A stretch of 38,677 bases of DNA, from the NCBI GenBank assembly GCA_903847945.1, contig CAINEY010000024.1, forward strand, positions 1 to 38,677, read 5' to 3'. The notes under the pieces are model-generated. The model searched no databases. It saw only the letters and a program-made list of their open reading frames with translations, and was not told the origin of the DNA. This stretch comes from an uncultured bacterium. GTDB taxonomy: Bacteria > Bacillota_I > Bacilli_A > Erysipelotrichales > Erysipelotrichaceae. The translations under genes were made by a program, and so were the position numbers. This document shows positions 1 to 7,768 of this stretch, piece by piece (position 1 is the first letter of the stretch; the number at the start of each line of letters is the position of its first letter).

Positions 1-25
1 AGAAATCAAAGGAGATTAGCCCACC

Positions 26-856
26 ATGAGCACCTTAACCATTACCAATTTACACGTCGAGATCGCCGGAAAAGAAATCCTCAAAGGCCTCGACTTGACC
101 GTTTCCGCCGGCGAGATCCACGCCTTGATGGGTCCCAACGGTAACGGGAAATCTACCCTCTTGGCGGCCATCATGGGTCATCCGGCTTACACCGTGACCC
201 AAGGCACCATCGAGTTTGACGGTGAAAACGTCCTCGAGATGGAAGTCAACGAACGTGCCAAAGCCGGTTTGTTTTTAGGCATGCAGTACCCGCAGGAAGT
301 GGCCGGAGTCACCAATTCCGACTTCATGAAAGCCGCACTCAATGCGCGCAGAGACAGTGCCATTCCCATTTTTACGTTTATCCGTCAGTTGGATAAGGCC
401 ATTGCGGCGCTTCAGATGAAATCCGACTTGGCACATCGCTATGTCAACGAAGGCTTCTCGGGCGGTGAGAAGAAACGCAATGAGATCCTGCAAATGATCC
501 TCTTGGAACCCAAGTTGGCCATGCTGGATGAAATCGACAGCGGACTCGACGTCGATGCGATGAAGATCGTGGCCCAAGCCATTCTCGATCAACAAGTCAA
601 ATCGCAGATGGGGCTTCTGATCGTCTCCCACTATGAACGTTTCTATCAGTTGATTCCGCCGACGCATGTCCACATTCTCTTGGATGGACGCATTGTCTTG
701 TCGGGCGATGCGGATCTGGTCAATCGCATCGATAAAGAAGGCTACGACTGGGTTGCTAAAGAATACGGTGTCGCCATCGTCAAAGAAGCCAAGACTCGTC
801 CGGTTACGTCGACCACCATCGGCACCTGTGCCGTGAAAGAACGGGGCATGCAATAA
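26..856 (+). CDS. sufC: SufC, ATPase of the SUF iron-sulfur cluster scaffold
   Basis: SufC is the cytosolic ABC-type ATPase that joins SufB and SufD and drives Fe-S cluster assembly on the SufBCD scaffold. The 276-residue product shows a Walker A motif (GPNGNGKS, residues 36-43), the ABC signature FSGGEKKR, and a Walker B/D-loop segment LDEIDSGLD. There are no membrane segments, as expected for this soluble ABC protein. A purine-rich ribosome site (AAAGGAG) lies about 8 bases before the ATG. The C-terminus is somewhat longer than in E. coli SufC. The stop overlaps the sufD start by one base (TAATG). It is the first suf gene visible; any promoter lies upstream of the window. Confidence 0.96.
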   Translation: MSTLTITNLHVEIAGKEILKGLDLTVSAGEIHALMGPNGNGKSTLLAAIMGHPAYTVTQGTIEFDGENVLEMEVNERAKAGLFLGMQYPQEVAGVTNSDFMKAALNARRDSAIPIFTFIRQLDKAIAALQMKSDLAHRYVNEGFSGGEKKRNEILQMILLEPKLAMLDEIDSGLDVDAMKIVAQAILDQQVKSQMGLLIVSHYERFYQLIPPTHVHILLDGRIVLSGDADLVNRIDKEGYDWVAKEYGVAIVKEAKTRPVTSTTIGTCAVKERGMQ

Positions 857-1623
857 TGGTGACCCTACAGGAAGGTAAAAACGAGCTCGTTTTAAGCCAG
901 GACCTGCAGATCACCACCCAAAAAGGCCTTCAATCCTTTTTGGTCTTGCGCATCAATGATGCCTTAAGCACCACCCTGCAGGTTCATGTCGCTAAAGACA
1001 GTCAACTTACGTTGTTTTGTTTGAATCAAAGCACCGAGTTGACCCTCGATGAAGTCTACACCCTCGATCACGACGCAAAACTGGAGCTTGCTTACGGCGA
1101 TTTCAGTGTCGGAAAAGCGACACGCAACGTGACCGTCAATCTGATCGGAACCGGGGCGGAAATCACGCTCAACTCGGCAGCGCTGATCTCTCAAGAGAGC
1201 AACATTTCTTATCGTTTCAACCACAAGAATCGGCACACGGCCGGTCAGATGAATAACTTTGCTGTCCTCTCGGAAGGCGGATCGATGATGCTGAAAGCCA
1301 TCGGTCACATTGAATCCAATGCGGCTACCAGCGAAACCCATCAGACCACCCGGGTGCTTAACCTTAAAGGCTCGAAGAAAGCCACGGTTTTTCCTTACCT
1401 CATCATCGACAACAACGATGTTCAGGCTTCCCACGCGGAAAGCACGGGACAAATGGATGATGATCACTTGTATTACCTTCAATCGCGCGGCTTATCCGCG
1501 GATCAAGCGGTTCGACTGCTGGTCAAAGGTTATCTGTCCAGTGTGACTGAAAGTATTCAGGATGAAGCCCTTAAGGCCCTGATCTTGGAAGAGATCGACC
1601 GGAAAGTCGATGCGGTATGTTAG
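856..1623 (+). CDS. sufD: SufD, Fe-S cluster scaffold subunit
   Basis: SufD is a SufB-like beta-helix protein that completes the SufBC2D scaffold. The 255-residue product carries the C-terminal family signature: the segment FPYLIIDNNDVQASHAEST (including the conserved His), followed by a helical region with YYLQSRGLS that parallels the FYLMSRGLN segment of SufB downstream. It is short for SufD because the N-terminal region is reduced, which is common in compact Suf operons. The ATG overlaps the sufC stop by one base and the 3' end overlaps sufS by 7 bases, so translation is probably coupled. Assignment as SufD rather than a second SufB follows from its length and its place between sufC and sufS. 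Confidence 0.93.
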   Translation: MVTLQEGKNELVLSQDLQITTQKGLQSFLVLRINDALSTTLQVHVAKDSQLTLFCLNQSTELTLDEVYTLDHDAKLELAYGDFSVGKATRNVTVNLIGTGAEITLNSAALISQESNISYRFNHKNRHTAGQMNNFAVLSEGGSMMLKAIGHIESNAATSETHQTTRVLNLKGSKKATVFPYLIIDNNDVQASHAESTGQMDDDHLYYLQSRGLSADQAVRLLVKGYLSSVTESIQDEALKALILEEIDRKVDAVC

Positions 1624-2849
1624 ACACGGCTCGCATCCGTCAGGATTTCCCTGTCCTTCGTAAAACCGATTGCGGTGAACTCGGGATCTACTTTGACAAT
1701 GCGGCAACCACCTACAAACCCCAAACGGTGATCGATGCGGTGATGGCGTATTACACGGAGGGATCCGTCAATATCCATCGCGGCGAATACGATCGTTCGT
1801 TTGCGATTTCCGAAGCCTATGACGCGGCCCGAGCCAAAGTCGCTCGCTTCATCCACGCCGATCCCCATGAAATCATCTTCACCTCCGGAGCGACCGCTTC
1901 GATGAATCTGATTGCGATGGGGTATGCGGAAGCGGTGCTTCAACCGGACGATGTGATCCTGACCCTGGAAAGCGAGCATGCCTCCAGTTTGTTGCCTTTG
2001 ATGCGGGTGGCTTCAAAAACCGGAGCCCGTATCGAATATATTCCGCTATTGGATGGCGGACGTTTCGATCTTGAAGCGTACAAGAACGCCTTGCACGATC
2101 GGGTCAAACTGGTCGCCGTAGCGCACGTATCCAATGTTCTTGGCTACATTTTGCCCATCGCCGAAATGGCTAGACTGGCGCATTCGGTCGGTGCCGTGAT
2201 CTGTGTCGACGGAGCCCAATCGGTTCCGCATCTAAAAACGGACGTGACCGGATGGGACATCGACTTCTTGTCGTTCTCCTCGCATAAGATGCTGGGTCCT
2301 ACCGGTTTAGGCATCCTTTATGGGAAAAAAGCCCTCTTGGATCAGATGGATCCGGTGCTTTTAGGCGGCGGCAGTAATGCCCGCTTCGACCGTACCGGTC
2401 AACTCGTCCTTAAAGGAACACCCTATAAATTTGAATCCGGAACCCCGGCGATCGAAGCTGTCTTGGGTCTATCTGCTGCCATCGATTACCTAGAAGGTTT
2501 AGGGATGGATGCCATCTATGAAGCGGAACACGCTTTAAAAGCTCGAATGGTTCAAGGACTTTCAACCTTGGATCACATCGTGCTCTATAACGCCGATGCC
2601 CCGACCGGGATCGTCACCTTCAATGTGAAGGGGATACCAGCCCAGGATGTGGCCTTTTACCTCAACGCCAACGGCATCATGGTTCGCTCGGGCAATCACT
2701 GTGCCAAGGTCTTGGTCGATGTGATCCATACCCCGGATACCGTAAGAGCTTCCCTGGCTTTCTACAACACTCCCGCAGAAGTCGATCGCTTGATCGACGT
2801 CCTGCGTTCCGTCACGCTGGAAGCGTGCATTGCCGTCACCATCGCTTAG
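1617..2849 (+). CDS. sufS: SufS, class II cysteine desulfurase
   Basis: SufS is a PLP enzyme that removes sulfur from L-cysteine, giving alanine and an enzyme persulfide that is passed on to SufU. The 410-residue protein shows the N-terminal YFDNAATTYKP segment, the PLP-lysine region SSHKMLGPTG, and the C-terminal active-site cysteine in RSGNHCAK. The length is normal for a SufS/CsdA-type desulfurase. The ATG lies inside the end of sufD (7-bp overlap). The next gene is sufU, its expected sulfur acceptor in Gram-positive bacteria. Confidence 0.96.
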   Translation: MLDTARIRQDFPVLRKTDCGELGIYFDNAATTYKPQTVIDAVMAYYTEGSVNIHRGEYDRSFAISEAYDAARAKVARFIHADPHEIIFTSGATASMNLIAMGYAEAVLQPDDVILTLESEHASSLLPLMRVASKTGARIEYIPLLDGGRFDLEAYKNALHDRVKLVAVAHVSNVLGYILPIAEMARLAHSVGAVICVDGAQSVPHLKTDVTGWDIDFLSFSSHKMLGPTGLGILYGKKALLDQMDPVLLGGGSNARFDRTGQLVLKGTPYKFESGTPAIEAVLGLSAAIDYLEGLGMDAIYEAEHALKARMVQGLSTLDHIVLYNADAPTGIVTFNVKGIPAQDVAFYLNANGIMVRSGNHCAKVLVDVIHTPDTVRASLAFYNTPAEVDRLIDVLRSVTLEACIAVTIA

Positions 2850-2858
2850 GAGCACCCC

Positions 2859-3311
2859 ATGAACGATTACCTCAACGACCCGCGCATTCACCGTGAGATC
2901 ATCATGGATCACTACCAACACCCCCATAACCGCCGTTTAAGCGAGGATCCGTCCTACCTCAAGGCGCACATGGCGTCTGAATCCTGCATCGATGACCTTA
3001 CAGTCATGATGAAGATTGAGAATGGGAAGATCGTCGATGTGTGTTTCGATGGGGTCGGGTGTACCGTCTCCACCGCTTCCACCTCCATTCTCACCACGCT
3101 AACCTTGGGAAAGAGTGTCGACGAAGCCAAGGCCATTATCGCGCAGTACTATACGATGATCGACCTCAAACCCTTTGACGGGGAAGTTCTTCAAGAAGCC
3201 GTGGCCTTCCAAAACGTCGGCAAACAAGCCAACCGCATCAACTGCGCCACCATCGGCGCCAAAGCCATCCTTCAGATGATCCATGAAAAGGAGCACCATG
3301 ACGAAAAATAA
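2859..3311 (+). CDS. sufU: SufU, zinc-dependent sulfur-transfer protein
   Basis: SufU accepts persulfide sulfur from SufS by zinc-ligand exchange and delivers it to SufBCD. The 150-residue product has the typical start ([14 protein letters not shown]) and the expected metal/sulfur ligands: Cys in ESCIDD with Asp two residues on, Cys in [10 protein letters not shown], and Cys in [10 protein letters not shown]. In most SufU/IscU proteins the first motif is C-G-D; here the glycine is isoleucine, while Cys and Asp are kept. An AGGAG site precedes the ATG. The end overlaps the sufB start by 14 bases. Confidence 0.94.
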   Translation: MNDYLNDPRIHREIIMDHYQHPHNRRLSEDPSYLKAHMASESCIDDLTVMMKIENGKIVDVCFDGVGCTVSTASTSILTTLTLGKSVDEAKAIIAQYYTMIDLKPFDGEVLQEAVAFQNVGKQANRINCATIGAKAILQMIHEKEHHDEK

Positions 3312-4701
3312 CGCCTTGCCGTCGCAAGACTATCAGTTTGGTTTCCACGACAAAGACGTCAGCGTCTTTAAGACCAAGAAGGGGATCAACCCCGACATCA
3401 TCCGGGAAATCTCTGCCATTAAAGGCGAACCCGCCTGGATGACTGAATTCCGTTTGAAATCGTACGAGACCTTCATGGCTAAACCCATGCCCAACTGGGG
3501 ACCGGATTTGTCGTCCATCGATTTCGACGAGTACACCTATTACATCCGTCCTTCCGATCGTCAAACCAACAAATGGGAAGACGTTCCGGAAGAAATCAAG
3601 AACACCTTTGATCGTTTAGGGATCCCCGAAGCCGAAAAGAAATTCTTGGCCGGGGTCGCCACCCAGTACGAATCCGAAGTGGTTTATCATAACATGCTGG
3701 AAGAAGTCGAAGCCAAAGGCGTCATCTTTACTGATACCGACAGCGGCTTACGCAATCATCCGGAGATCTTCAAGAAGTACTTTGGAACGGTTGTACCCTT
3801 TAGAGACAACAAGTTTGCGGCCCTCAACAGTGCCGTTTGGTCCGGAGGATCCTTCATCTATGTTCCGCCCGGCGTCAAACTCGAAAAACCGTTACAGTCG
3901 TATTTCCGAATCAACTCCGAACAGATGGGGCAGTTCGAACGGACCCTCATCGTGGTCGATGAAGGGGCGGATGTCCACTATGTGGAAGGCTGTACCGCTC
4001 CGACCTACTCCAAAGACTCCCTGCATGCGGCCGTCGTCGAGATCGTCGTCGCCAAGAACGCCAAGTGCCGGTATACGACCATTCAGAACTGGTCGACCAA
4101 TGTCCTTAACCTGGTCACCAAACGCGCCAAAGTGTATGATCACGGGGTCATGGAGTGGATCGACGGCAACATCGGGTCGCACATTACGATGAAGTACCCC
4201 AGCGTGATGTTATTGGGGCCGTACGCTAAAGGCATGACCATTTCGATTGCTGTGGCCTCTTCCATCAAACAAGTCCTGGATGCCGGAGCTAAGATGATCC
4301 ATTTGGCGCCGCACACCTCCTCTAACATCATCTCCAAATCGGTGGCGCGTAACGGCGGGGAAGTCAACTACCGCGGCATGGTCCAACATTCCGACCAAGC
4401 CATCGGAGCCCGTTCCAAAATCGAGTGCGATACGCTCTTGATGGATGAACGCAGCCGTTCCGATACCTTACCCACCAACGTCTCCAATAACCCCACCTCC
4501 ACGATTGAACACGAAGCCACGGTCTCCAAGGTCTCCGAAGAACAACTCTTCTACCTCATGAGCCGCGGTCTCAACAAGTCGCAAGCCTTGGAAACGATCG
4601 TCATGGGCTTCCTGGAACCCTTCACCCGCGAGTTGCCGATGGAATATGCCGTCGAACTCAACAACCTCATGAAGATGGAGATGGAAGGCTCCGTCGGTTA
4701 A
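3298..4701 (+). CDS. sufB: SufB, Fe-S cluster scaffold core subunit
   Basis: SufB is the cluster-building subunit of SufBCD. The product (467 residues from this start) is a full-length SufB with family segments such as [18 protein letters not shown], the VEGCTAP cysteine segment, and the C-terminal FYLMSRGLN helix region. An upstream in-frame ATG at 3283 would add five residues, but the ribosome site AAAAGGAG (about 3286-3292) lies between the two, so 3298 is the better start. It overlaps sufU by 14 bases and is separated by one base from the cyclo-ligase gene. The gene order C-D-S-U-B is the usual one in Bacillota. Confidence 0.96.
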   Translation: MTKNNALPSQDYQFGFHDKDVSVFKTKKGINPDIIREISAIKGEPAWMTEFRLKSYETFMAKPMPNWGPDLSSIDFDEYTYYIRPSDRQTNKWEDVPEEIKNTFDRLGIPEAEKKFLAGVATQYESEVVYHNMLEEVEAKGVIFTDTDSGLRNHPEIFKKYFGTVVPFRDNKFAALNSAVWSGGSFIYVPPGVKLEKPLQSYFRINSEQMGQFERTLIVVDEGADVHYVEGCTAPTYSKDSLHAAVVEIVVAKNAKCRYTTIQNWSTNVLNLVTKRAKVYDHGVMEWIDGNIGSHITMKYPSVMLLGPYAKGMTISIAVASSIKQVLDAGAKMIHLAPHTSSNIISKSVARNGGEVNYRGMVQHSDQAIGARSKIECDTLLMDERSRSDTLPTNVSNNPTSTIEHEATVSKVSEEQLFYLMSRGLNKSQALETIVMGFLEPFTRELPMEYAVELNNLMKMEMEGSVG

Positions 4702-4702
4702 G

Positions 4703-5224
4703 ATGACCAAAGCTGCTCTTCGCACGCTTCACCTCAGTCGCCGCAAAGCGCTCAGTGATGCTGAGAAACGGGCAGCTTTTTCCGTGATCACGGAAAAAGC
4801 CTGTGCCCGTTTAGCGCCTTACGATTCGATCGGGATCTACGTTTCGGTCGGGGATGAAGTCGATACTCACGCGATCATCCGTTGGGCACTCGCTCACGGT
4901 AAACGGGTCAGTGTTCCCAAAGTCGTTGAAGGCTCGCTTCGGTTTATTGAGATCCACGCCTTGGAGGACTGTGTTCACGCCAAGTTTGGGCTCTTAGAAC
5001 CGTTCAGTTCCATCGCCGCCAGTGAGCCGCAGATCCACGTCGTTCCGATGCTGGCGTTCAATCAACGACGCTATCGCTTAGGTTACGGTAAAGGCTTCTA
5101 CGATGCCTACTTGAAACACTACTCAGGAATGACCCTGGGCCTGTGTTTTGCGGACGATGAAGAACCTGACTTAATGGAAGATCCCTGGGATGTGCCGTTG
5201 AATGAAATACTTTCTGAAAGATGA
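4703..5224 (+). CDS. 5-formyltetrahydrofolate cyclo-ligase
   Basis: This enzyme (MTHFS, also called Fau or YgfA/YqgN) uses ATP to convert 5-formyl-THF into 5,10-methenyl-THF and so recovers a dead-end folate. The 173-residue protein shows the N-terminal basic helix (LSRRKALSDAEK), the segment VPMLAFNQRRYRLGYGKGFYD matching the family ATP/substrate loop, and a normal length of about 170-200 residues. It begins one base after the sufB stop, so it is probably the last gene of the suf transcript. A terminator lies about 150 bp downstream. There is no clear functional link to Fe-S assembly. Confidence 0.9.
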   Translation: MTKAALRTLHLSRRKALSDAEKRAAFSVITEKACARLAPYDSIGIYVSVGDEVDTHAIIRWALAHGKRVSVPKVVEGSLRFIEIHALEDCVHAKFGLLEPFSSIAASEPQIHVVPMLAFNQRRYRLGYGKGFYDAYLKHYSGMTLGLCFADDEEPDLMEDPWDVPLNEILSER

Positions 5225-5286
5225 TTTCACACACTTTCACACAAAACTGCGATAGCACTGACACATTGACTTTGTAAGATGTCTTT

Positions 5287-5302
5287 GCAAGATAAATCTT
5301 GC
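5287..5302. repeat. Perfect short inverted repeat, possible operator
   Basis: The perfect palindrome GCAAGAT-AA-ATCTTGC lies 62 bases after the cyclo-ligase stop and before the suf terminator. As RNA it could form a 6-bp hairpin with a 4-base loop; as DNA it has the symmetry of a repressor site. No known operator was recognised. The surrounding AT-rich stretch also holds two TTTCACAC repeats (about 5225-5242) and a longer pair, CTGATCG and CGATCAG, at 5303-5309 and 5340-5346. Confidence 0.35.
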
Positions 5303-5370
5303 CTGATCGGTTTCTCTTCTCAACCACAATAACCCTTTATCGATCAGAAACCCTTTCCCCTTTTTAGTAG

Positions 5371-5400
5371 AAAAGAGCCGCTCCCCCCGGCTTTTTTCTT
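5371..5400 (+). terminator. Rho-independent terminator of the suf operon
   Basis: A 10-bp stem (5371-5380 with 5388-5397, one G-U pair) has a C-rich 7-base loop and a T-rich right arm leading into TTTTTTCTTTC. It would end the sufCDSUB-cyclo-ligase transcript about 150 bp after the last stop. Confidence 0.8.
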
Positions 5401-5429
5401 TCTCAGAAATAACCCTCTTTTTCATCGTC

Positions 5430-5457
5430 TTGACAAGCCCTAACGTGAGGGTATACT
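5430..5457 (+). promoter_or_regulatory. Strong sigma-A type promoter upstream of the NUDIX gene
   Basis: TTGACA (5430-5435) is followed after 16 bp by TATACT (5452-5457). It lies just after the suf terminator and points to the NUDIX gene, with transcription expected to start near 5464. This leaves a leader of about 95 nt before the ATG at 5559. Confidence 0.8.
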
Positions 5458-5463
5458 GAGGGT

Positions 5464-5549
5464 AAGCCCGAAAGGGCGAGCGATGCGTCTCCGGTTCGTC
5501 ACTATCCCCCCACCCAGACAGACGTCCCGGATCGATTCATCGCTTTCTT
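5464..5549 (+). other. Structured 5' leader or small RNA ahead of the NUDIX gene
   Basis: The first part of the predicted transcript folds into two elements. One is a perfect GCCC-GAAA-GGGC tetraloop hairpin (5466-5477). The other is a long interrupted hairpin: 5478-5485 (GAGCGATG) pairs with 5538-5545 (CATCGCTT), and inside it CCGG-TT-CGTC (5491-5500) pairs with GACG-TC-CCGG (5521-5530). The long hairpin ends a few bases before the start codon, which has no good ribosome site. No known riboswitch, 6S or SRP RNA was recognised. Together with 5225-5429 this accounts for the whole gene-free interval. Confidence 0.45.
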
Positions 5550-5558
5550 GTGGAACCC

Positions 5559-6077
5559 ATGAACCTACTTGGCTACTTCGACGATCATCGCTATGAACCT
5601 CAACCCATTGAAGAGATCCGCTTTACTTCGCGGGTTTTTTTGCGTAATGAAAAAGGCCAGATTGCTTTCTTAGCCATTGAAGGTGAAGACTTCTTCGGAC
5701 TGCGCCATCACTTGGAAAGCCCGGGAGGCGGGGTCGAGGCCAATGAAACCTTCGTTGAGGCCGCCCATCGCGAAATGATGGAGGAACTGGGAGCGACTGC
5801 CTCCAGCCTCACACTGTTGGGGTGTGTCATCGATCGCTACCACTTGATCCACCGCATGACCTTCAGTGTGTATTTTGAAGCGACTTTGGATCAGCTCTAT
5901 TCATCGACTCAACGCACGGAAGAAGAAACCCTCCTCATTGCCGATGTGGTGTGGTTGAGTGAAATGGAAGCCCTCAAGCGTTTATCCCAATCCAAAAATG
6001 CGGTGGATGAGCTCATCCACCGCCGGGAGTTGTGTGCGTTAACCGCGCTTTTGAAACGCCATGAAGAGGGGCGCTAG
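5559..6077 (+). CDS. NUDIX hydrolase of unknown substrate
   Basis: NUDIX enzymes hydrolyse a diphosphate linked to another moiety, commonly nucleotides or their derivatives; the substrate cannot be read from the motif. The 172-residue product carries a perfect NUDIX box, G-x5-E-x7-REMMEELGA, at about residues 50-72. The flanking beta strands match the fold. The ATG at 5559 was chosen; an in-frame GTG at 5550 is possible and neither has a strong ribosome site. Expression probably comes from the promoter at 5430-5457 through a structured leader. The last 39 bp overlap the 3' end of the opposing mnmM gene. Confidence 0.85.
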   Translation: MNLLGYFDDHRYEPQPIEEIRFTSRVFLRNEKGQIAFLAIEGEDFFGLRHHLESPGGGVEANETFVEAAHREMMEELGATASSLTLLGCVIDRYHLIHRMTFSVYFEATLDQLYSSTQRTEEETLLIADVVWLSEMEALKRLSQSKNAVDELIHRRELCALTALLKRHEEGR

Positions 6078-6572
6078 CGGCTCATCGTACGTATACGCAT
6101 CCATAACGGATAAGTTTGGATGCGCGCTCAGATAAGCCACAGCCTGAAGGGTTTCATCCAATCCGCCCGGATGGCCCCGATAACCCGTGATCAACAGATG
6201 GCCGCGATCCTTCAGGAGAGGGATGGCGGCTTTTAATGCGTCCAATGTCGATGAGGTTTGGGTGATGATGGACGGATTTCCATGAGGCAGATAACCCAGA
6301 TTGAAGACGATCAGATCCATGGTTTGGACATGCTTGGCCAGGTTGGCGTGCGAATCCAACACGAGGGTGACGTTCGTTAGCCCATTAATGCGTTGACGCG
6401 TCGCTTCGATGGCTTGGGGTTGAATATCGAAGGCGATGACCGCTTTGGCCCGTTGCGCCAGATACAATGTGTCGTAACCGTTTCCGGCTGTCCCATCGAC
6501 GGCGATCATGTCTTTGGCCAGCACTTTATCAATGAAGCGATGGGCGTGAGTGGTGATGTGTTCGCGGGTCAT
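6039..6572 (-). CDS. mnmM: MnmM-type tRNA 5-aminomethyl-2-thiouridine methyltransferase (YtqB)
   Basis: B. subtilis YtqB/MnmM methylates nm5s2U34 to mnm5s2U34 in tRNAs. The 177-residue product shows SAM-binding motif I DGTAGNGYDT (residues 27-36), an acidic residue after the second strand (AFDI), and the family segment NLGYLPHGN followed by GHLLITGYRGHPGG. A longer reading frame begins at 6653, but the start at 6572 has an AAGGAGA ribosome site and forms a 4-bp ATGA overlap with the mnmL stop. That pairing with mnmL supports a tRNA role. The 3' end overlaps the convergent NUDIX gene by 39 bp. Confidence 0.85.
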   Translation of the reverse strand: MTREHITTHAHRFIDKVLAKDMIAVDGTAGNGYDTLYLAQRAKAVIAFDIQPQAIEATRQRINGLTNVTLVLDSHANLAKHVQTMDLIVFNLGYLPHGNPSIITQTSSTLDALKAAIPLLKDRGHLLITGYRGHPGGLDETLQAVAYLSAHPNLSVMDAYTYDEPLAPLFMAFQKRG

Positions 6573-7504
6573 GCGAGATCTCCTTGGACGACATTCCAAC
6601 GGGCCATCTTCTTGTCGATTCCATTGAGAACCGAGGTTTTGTTGGATGCCCACTGAGGGGCCAACACTTCGCCCTCTTCGCCATCACCGGTCAGACGCAA
6701 AATGACGATATCGGCAGGAAGCAGCTGAAGCTGATGAATGACCAGATTCTCATACTCGTTTTGATCCAGCAACTCAAACGGTTGACGTTGATAATCCCGC
6801 CCCAGTTTCGTGTTCTTCAACACATTCAACATGTGGATCTTGACGCCATACGGGTGAAGCTTGGCCACGGCTTGGATCGTTTCGATCATCATGGCTTTGG
6901 TTTCGGTGGGATAGCCGTTCAACACGTGGATCACGGTTAAGAGGTTTTCTTTCTGTAATCGCTCCATCATCGTGATGAACTGGGCGGTCGTATGACCGCG
7001 GTTCATGTGGGTAGCGGTGGTGTCGTGGATGCTTTGAAGACCTAACTCCAAGAAAATGGGCTTGCGTTGATTGAGCGATTCGAGGTAGGTGATAATGGCT
7101 TCATCCAAAGCATCCACGCGAGTCGCGATGGCTAAAGCTACGACCTCATCCATCGCCACAAACGGCTCAAAGAAGCCTTTAAGGGTTTCCAGGGGGGCAT
7201 AGGTGTTTGTGTAAGCCTGGAAGTACGCGATAGTCTTGGTGGCACCCAGCCACTTGCGTTGCATCATGGCCTTCCCTTGATGATATTGCGTCATCAGATC
7301 GTCCAAGGGACTTCCCGCAAACTCGCCGGAACCTTGGGCATTGCAGAAACTGCATCCGCCGGTGCCACAGGTTCCATCGCGATTGGGACAACTGAGTCCG
7401 GTATTAAGCGGGATCCGTAACACTTTCTCCCCAAAGCGACGCCTGAGGTCGGCGTTGAAGGTCGTGTAGCGCTTGTTGTCGAGGGAAAAGGGCCTTGGCT
7501 TCAT
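6569..7504 (-). CDS. mnmL: MnmL/YtqA radical SAM protein, tRNA wobble uridine modification
   Basis: This is a 311-residue radical SAM enzyme of the YtqA (YhcC-like) family. In Gram-positive bacteria the family has been tied to converting cmnm5s2U toward nm5s2U, just before the MnmM step. The cluster cysteines are in LSCPNRDGTC (C39) and GGCSFC (C51, C54), inside a 5' region typical of YtqA (NKRYTTFNADLRRRFG). Later segments FLELGLQS and VIHVLNGYPTET fit the barrel core. The start has no ribosome site; a -10 box ends exactly six bases before the ATG, suggesting leaderless mRNA. The stop overlaps mnmM by 4 bp. Confidence 0.85.
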   Translation of the reverse strand: MKPRPFSLDNKRYTTFNADLRRRFGEKVLRIPLNTGLSCPNRDGTCGTGGCSFCNAQGSGEFAGSPLDDLMTQYHQGKAMMQRKWLGATKTIAYFQAYTNTYAPLETLKGFFEPFVAMDEVVALAIATRVDALDEAIITYLESLNQRKPIFLELGLQSIHDTTATHMNRGHTTAQFITMMERLQKENLLTVIHVLNGYPTETKAMMIETIQAVAKLHPYGVKIHMLNVLKNTKLGRDYQRQPFELLDQNEYENLVIHQLQLLPADIVILRLTGDGEEGEVLAPQWASNKTSVLNGIDKKMARWNVVQGDLA

Positions 7505-7510
7505 GGCAAT

Positions 7511-7519
7511 ATTCTATCA
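7511..7519 (-). promoter_or_regulatory. Extended -10 promoter of mnmL, leaderless
   Basis: On the minus strand, TGA-TAGAAT is followed by six bases and then the ATG. With normal -10 geometry, transcription would start on the A of the start codon at 7504. No convincing -35 was found. It lies 5 bp from the -35 box of the divergent leuS promoter. Confidence 0.6.
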
Positions 7520-7523
7520 CACC

Positions 7524-7553
7524 TTGACTTTCCACACGGGTTTAGCGTATGCT
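7524..7553 (+). promoter_or_regulatory. Promoter of the leuS T-box transcript
   Basis: TTGACT (7524-7529) and TATGCT (7548-7553) are separated by 18 bp, immediately upstream of the T-box leader. The boxes are imperfect, but the position is right. Confidence 0.55.
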
Positions 7554-7559
7554 TAATCC

Positions 7560-7754
7560 ACAGGCATTGACAGACCTCAGTACGTCATTCTTTCTGTAGT
7601 AGCGACCCGGAAGTGGTGAAAGCCGGGCAGAACCTGACTGAACCTCAGTCTCGAGCCGGATCGACCAAATCGATCCCGGATTCCCCGTTACCGGACTTAA
7701 GAACAAACAAAGGTGGTACCACGGCTATGCCGTCCTTGGGCTGCCTTTTTTCGT
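7560..7754 (+). promoter_or_regulatory. T-box leader (tRNA-Leu sensing) controlling leuS
   Basis: The T-box core AGGTGGTACCACGG sits at about 7711-7724 and is followed by an ACGGC/GCCGT hairpin and a T-run at 7745-7751, the usual antiterminator/terminator region. In stem I, AGAC (about 7571) can pair with GTCT (7649-7652), and GTCATTCT with AGAA-CC-TGAC. This leaves a specifier loop with AGTA on the 5' side and GAAC-CTC-A on the 3' side. The CTC at 7644-7646 is a leucine codon and matches the gene product. Uncharged tRNA-Leu would bind and allow read-through. An open reading frame runs through the leader in frame with leuS, but it is not a credible coding extension. Confidence 0.88.
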
Positions 7755-7768
7755 TGAAAGGAGCTTTT

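Noticed and set aside
5237-5425. Minus-strand 62-residue reading frame in the intergenic region
   Set aside because: It has no ribosome site, crosses the suf terminator stem and shows only low-complexity Lys/Arg content.
5464-5549. 6S or SRP RNA as the identity of the structured leader
   Set aside because: The segment is too short for 6S RNA and lacks the conserved SRP loop sequence; 6S next to a cyclo-ligase gene is a proteobacterial arrangement.
7613-7768. In-frame N-terminal extension of leuS through the leader
   Set aside because: The stretch is the T-box RNA; LeuS homology begins at [10 protein letters not shown] (7769), which has its own AAAGGAG site after the terminator.
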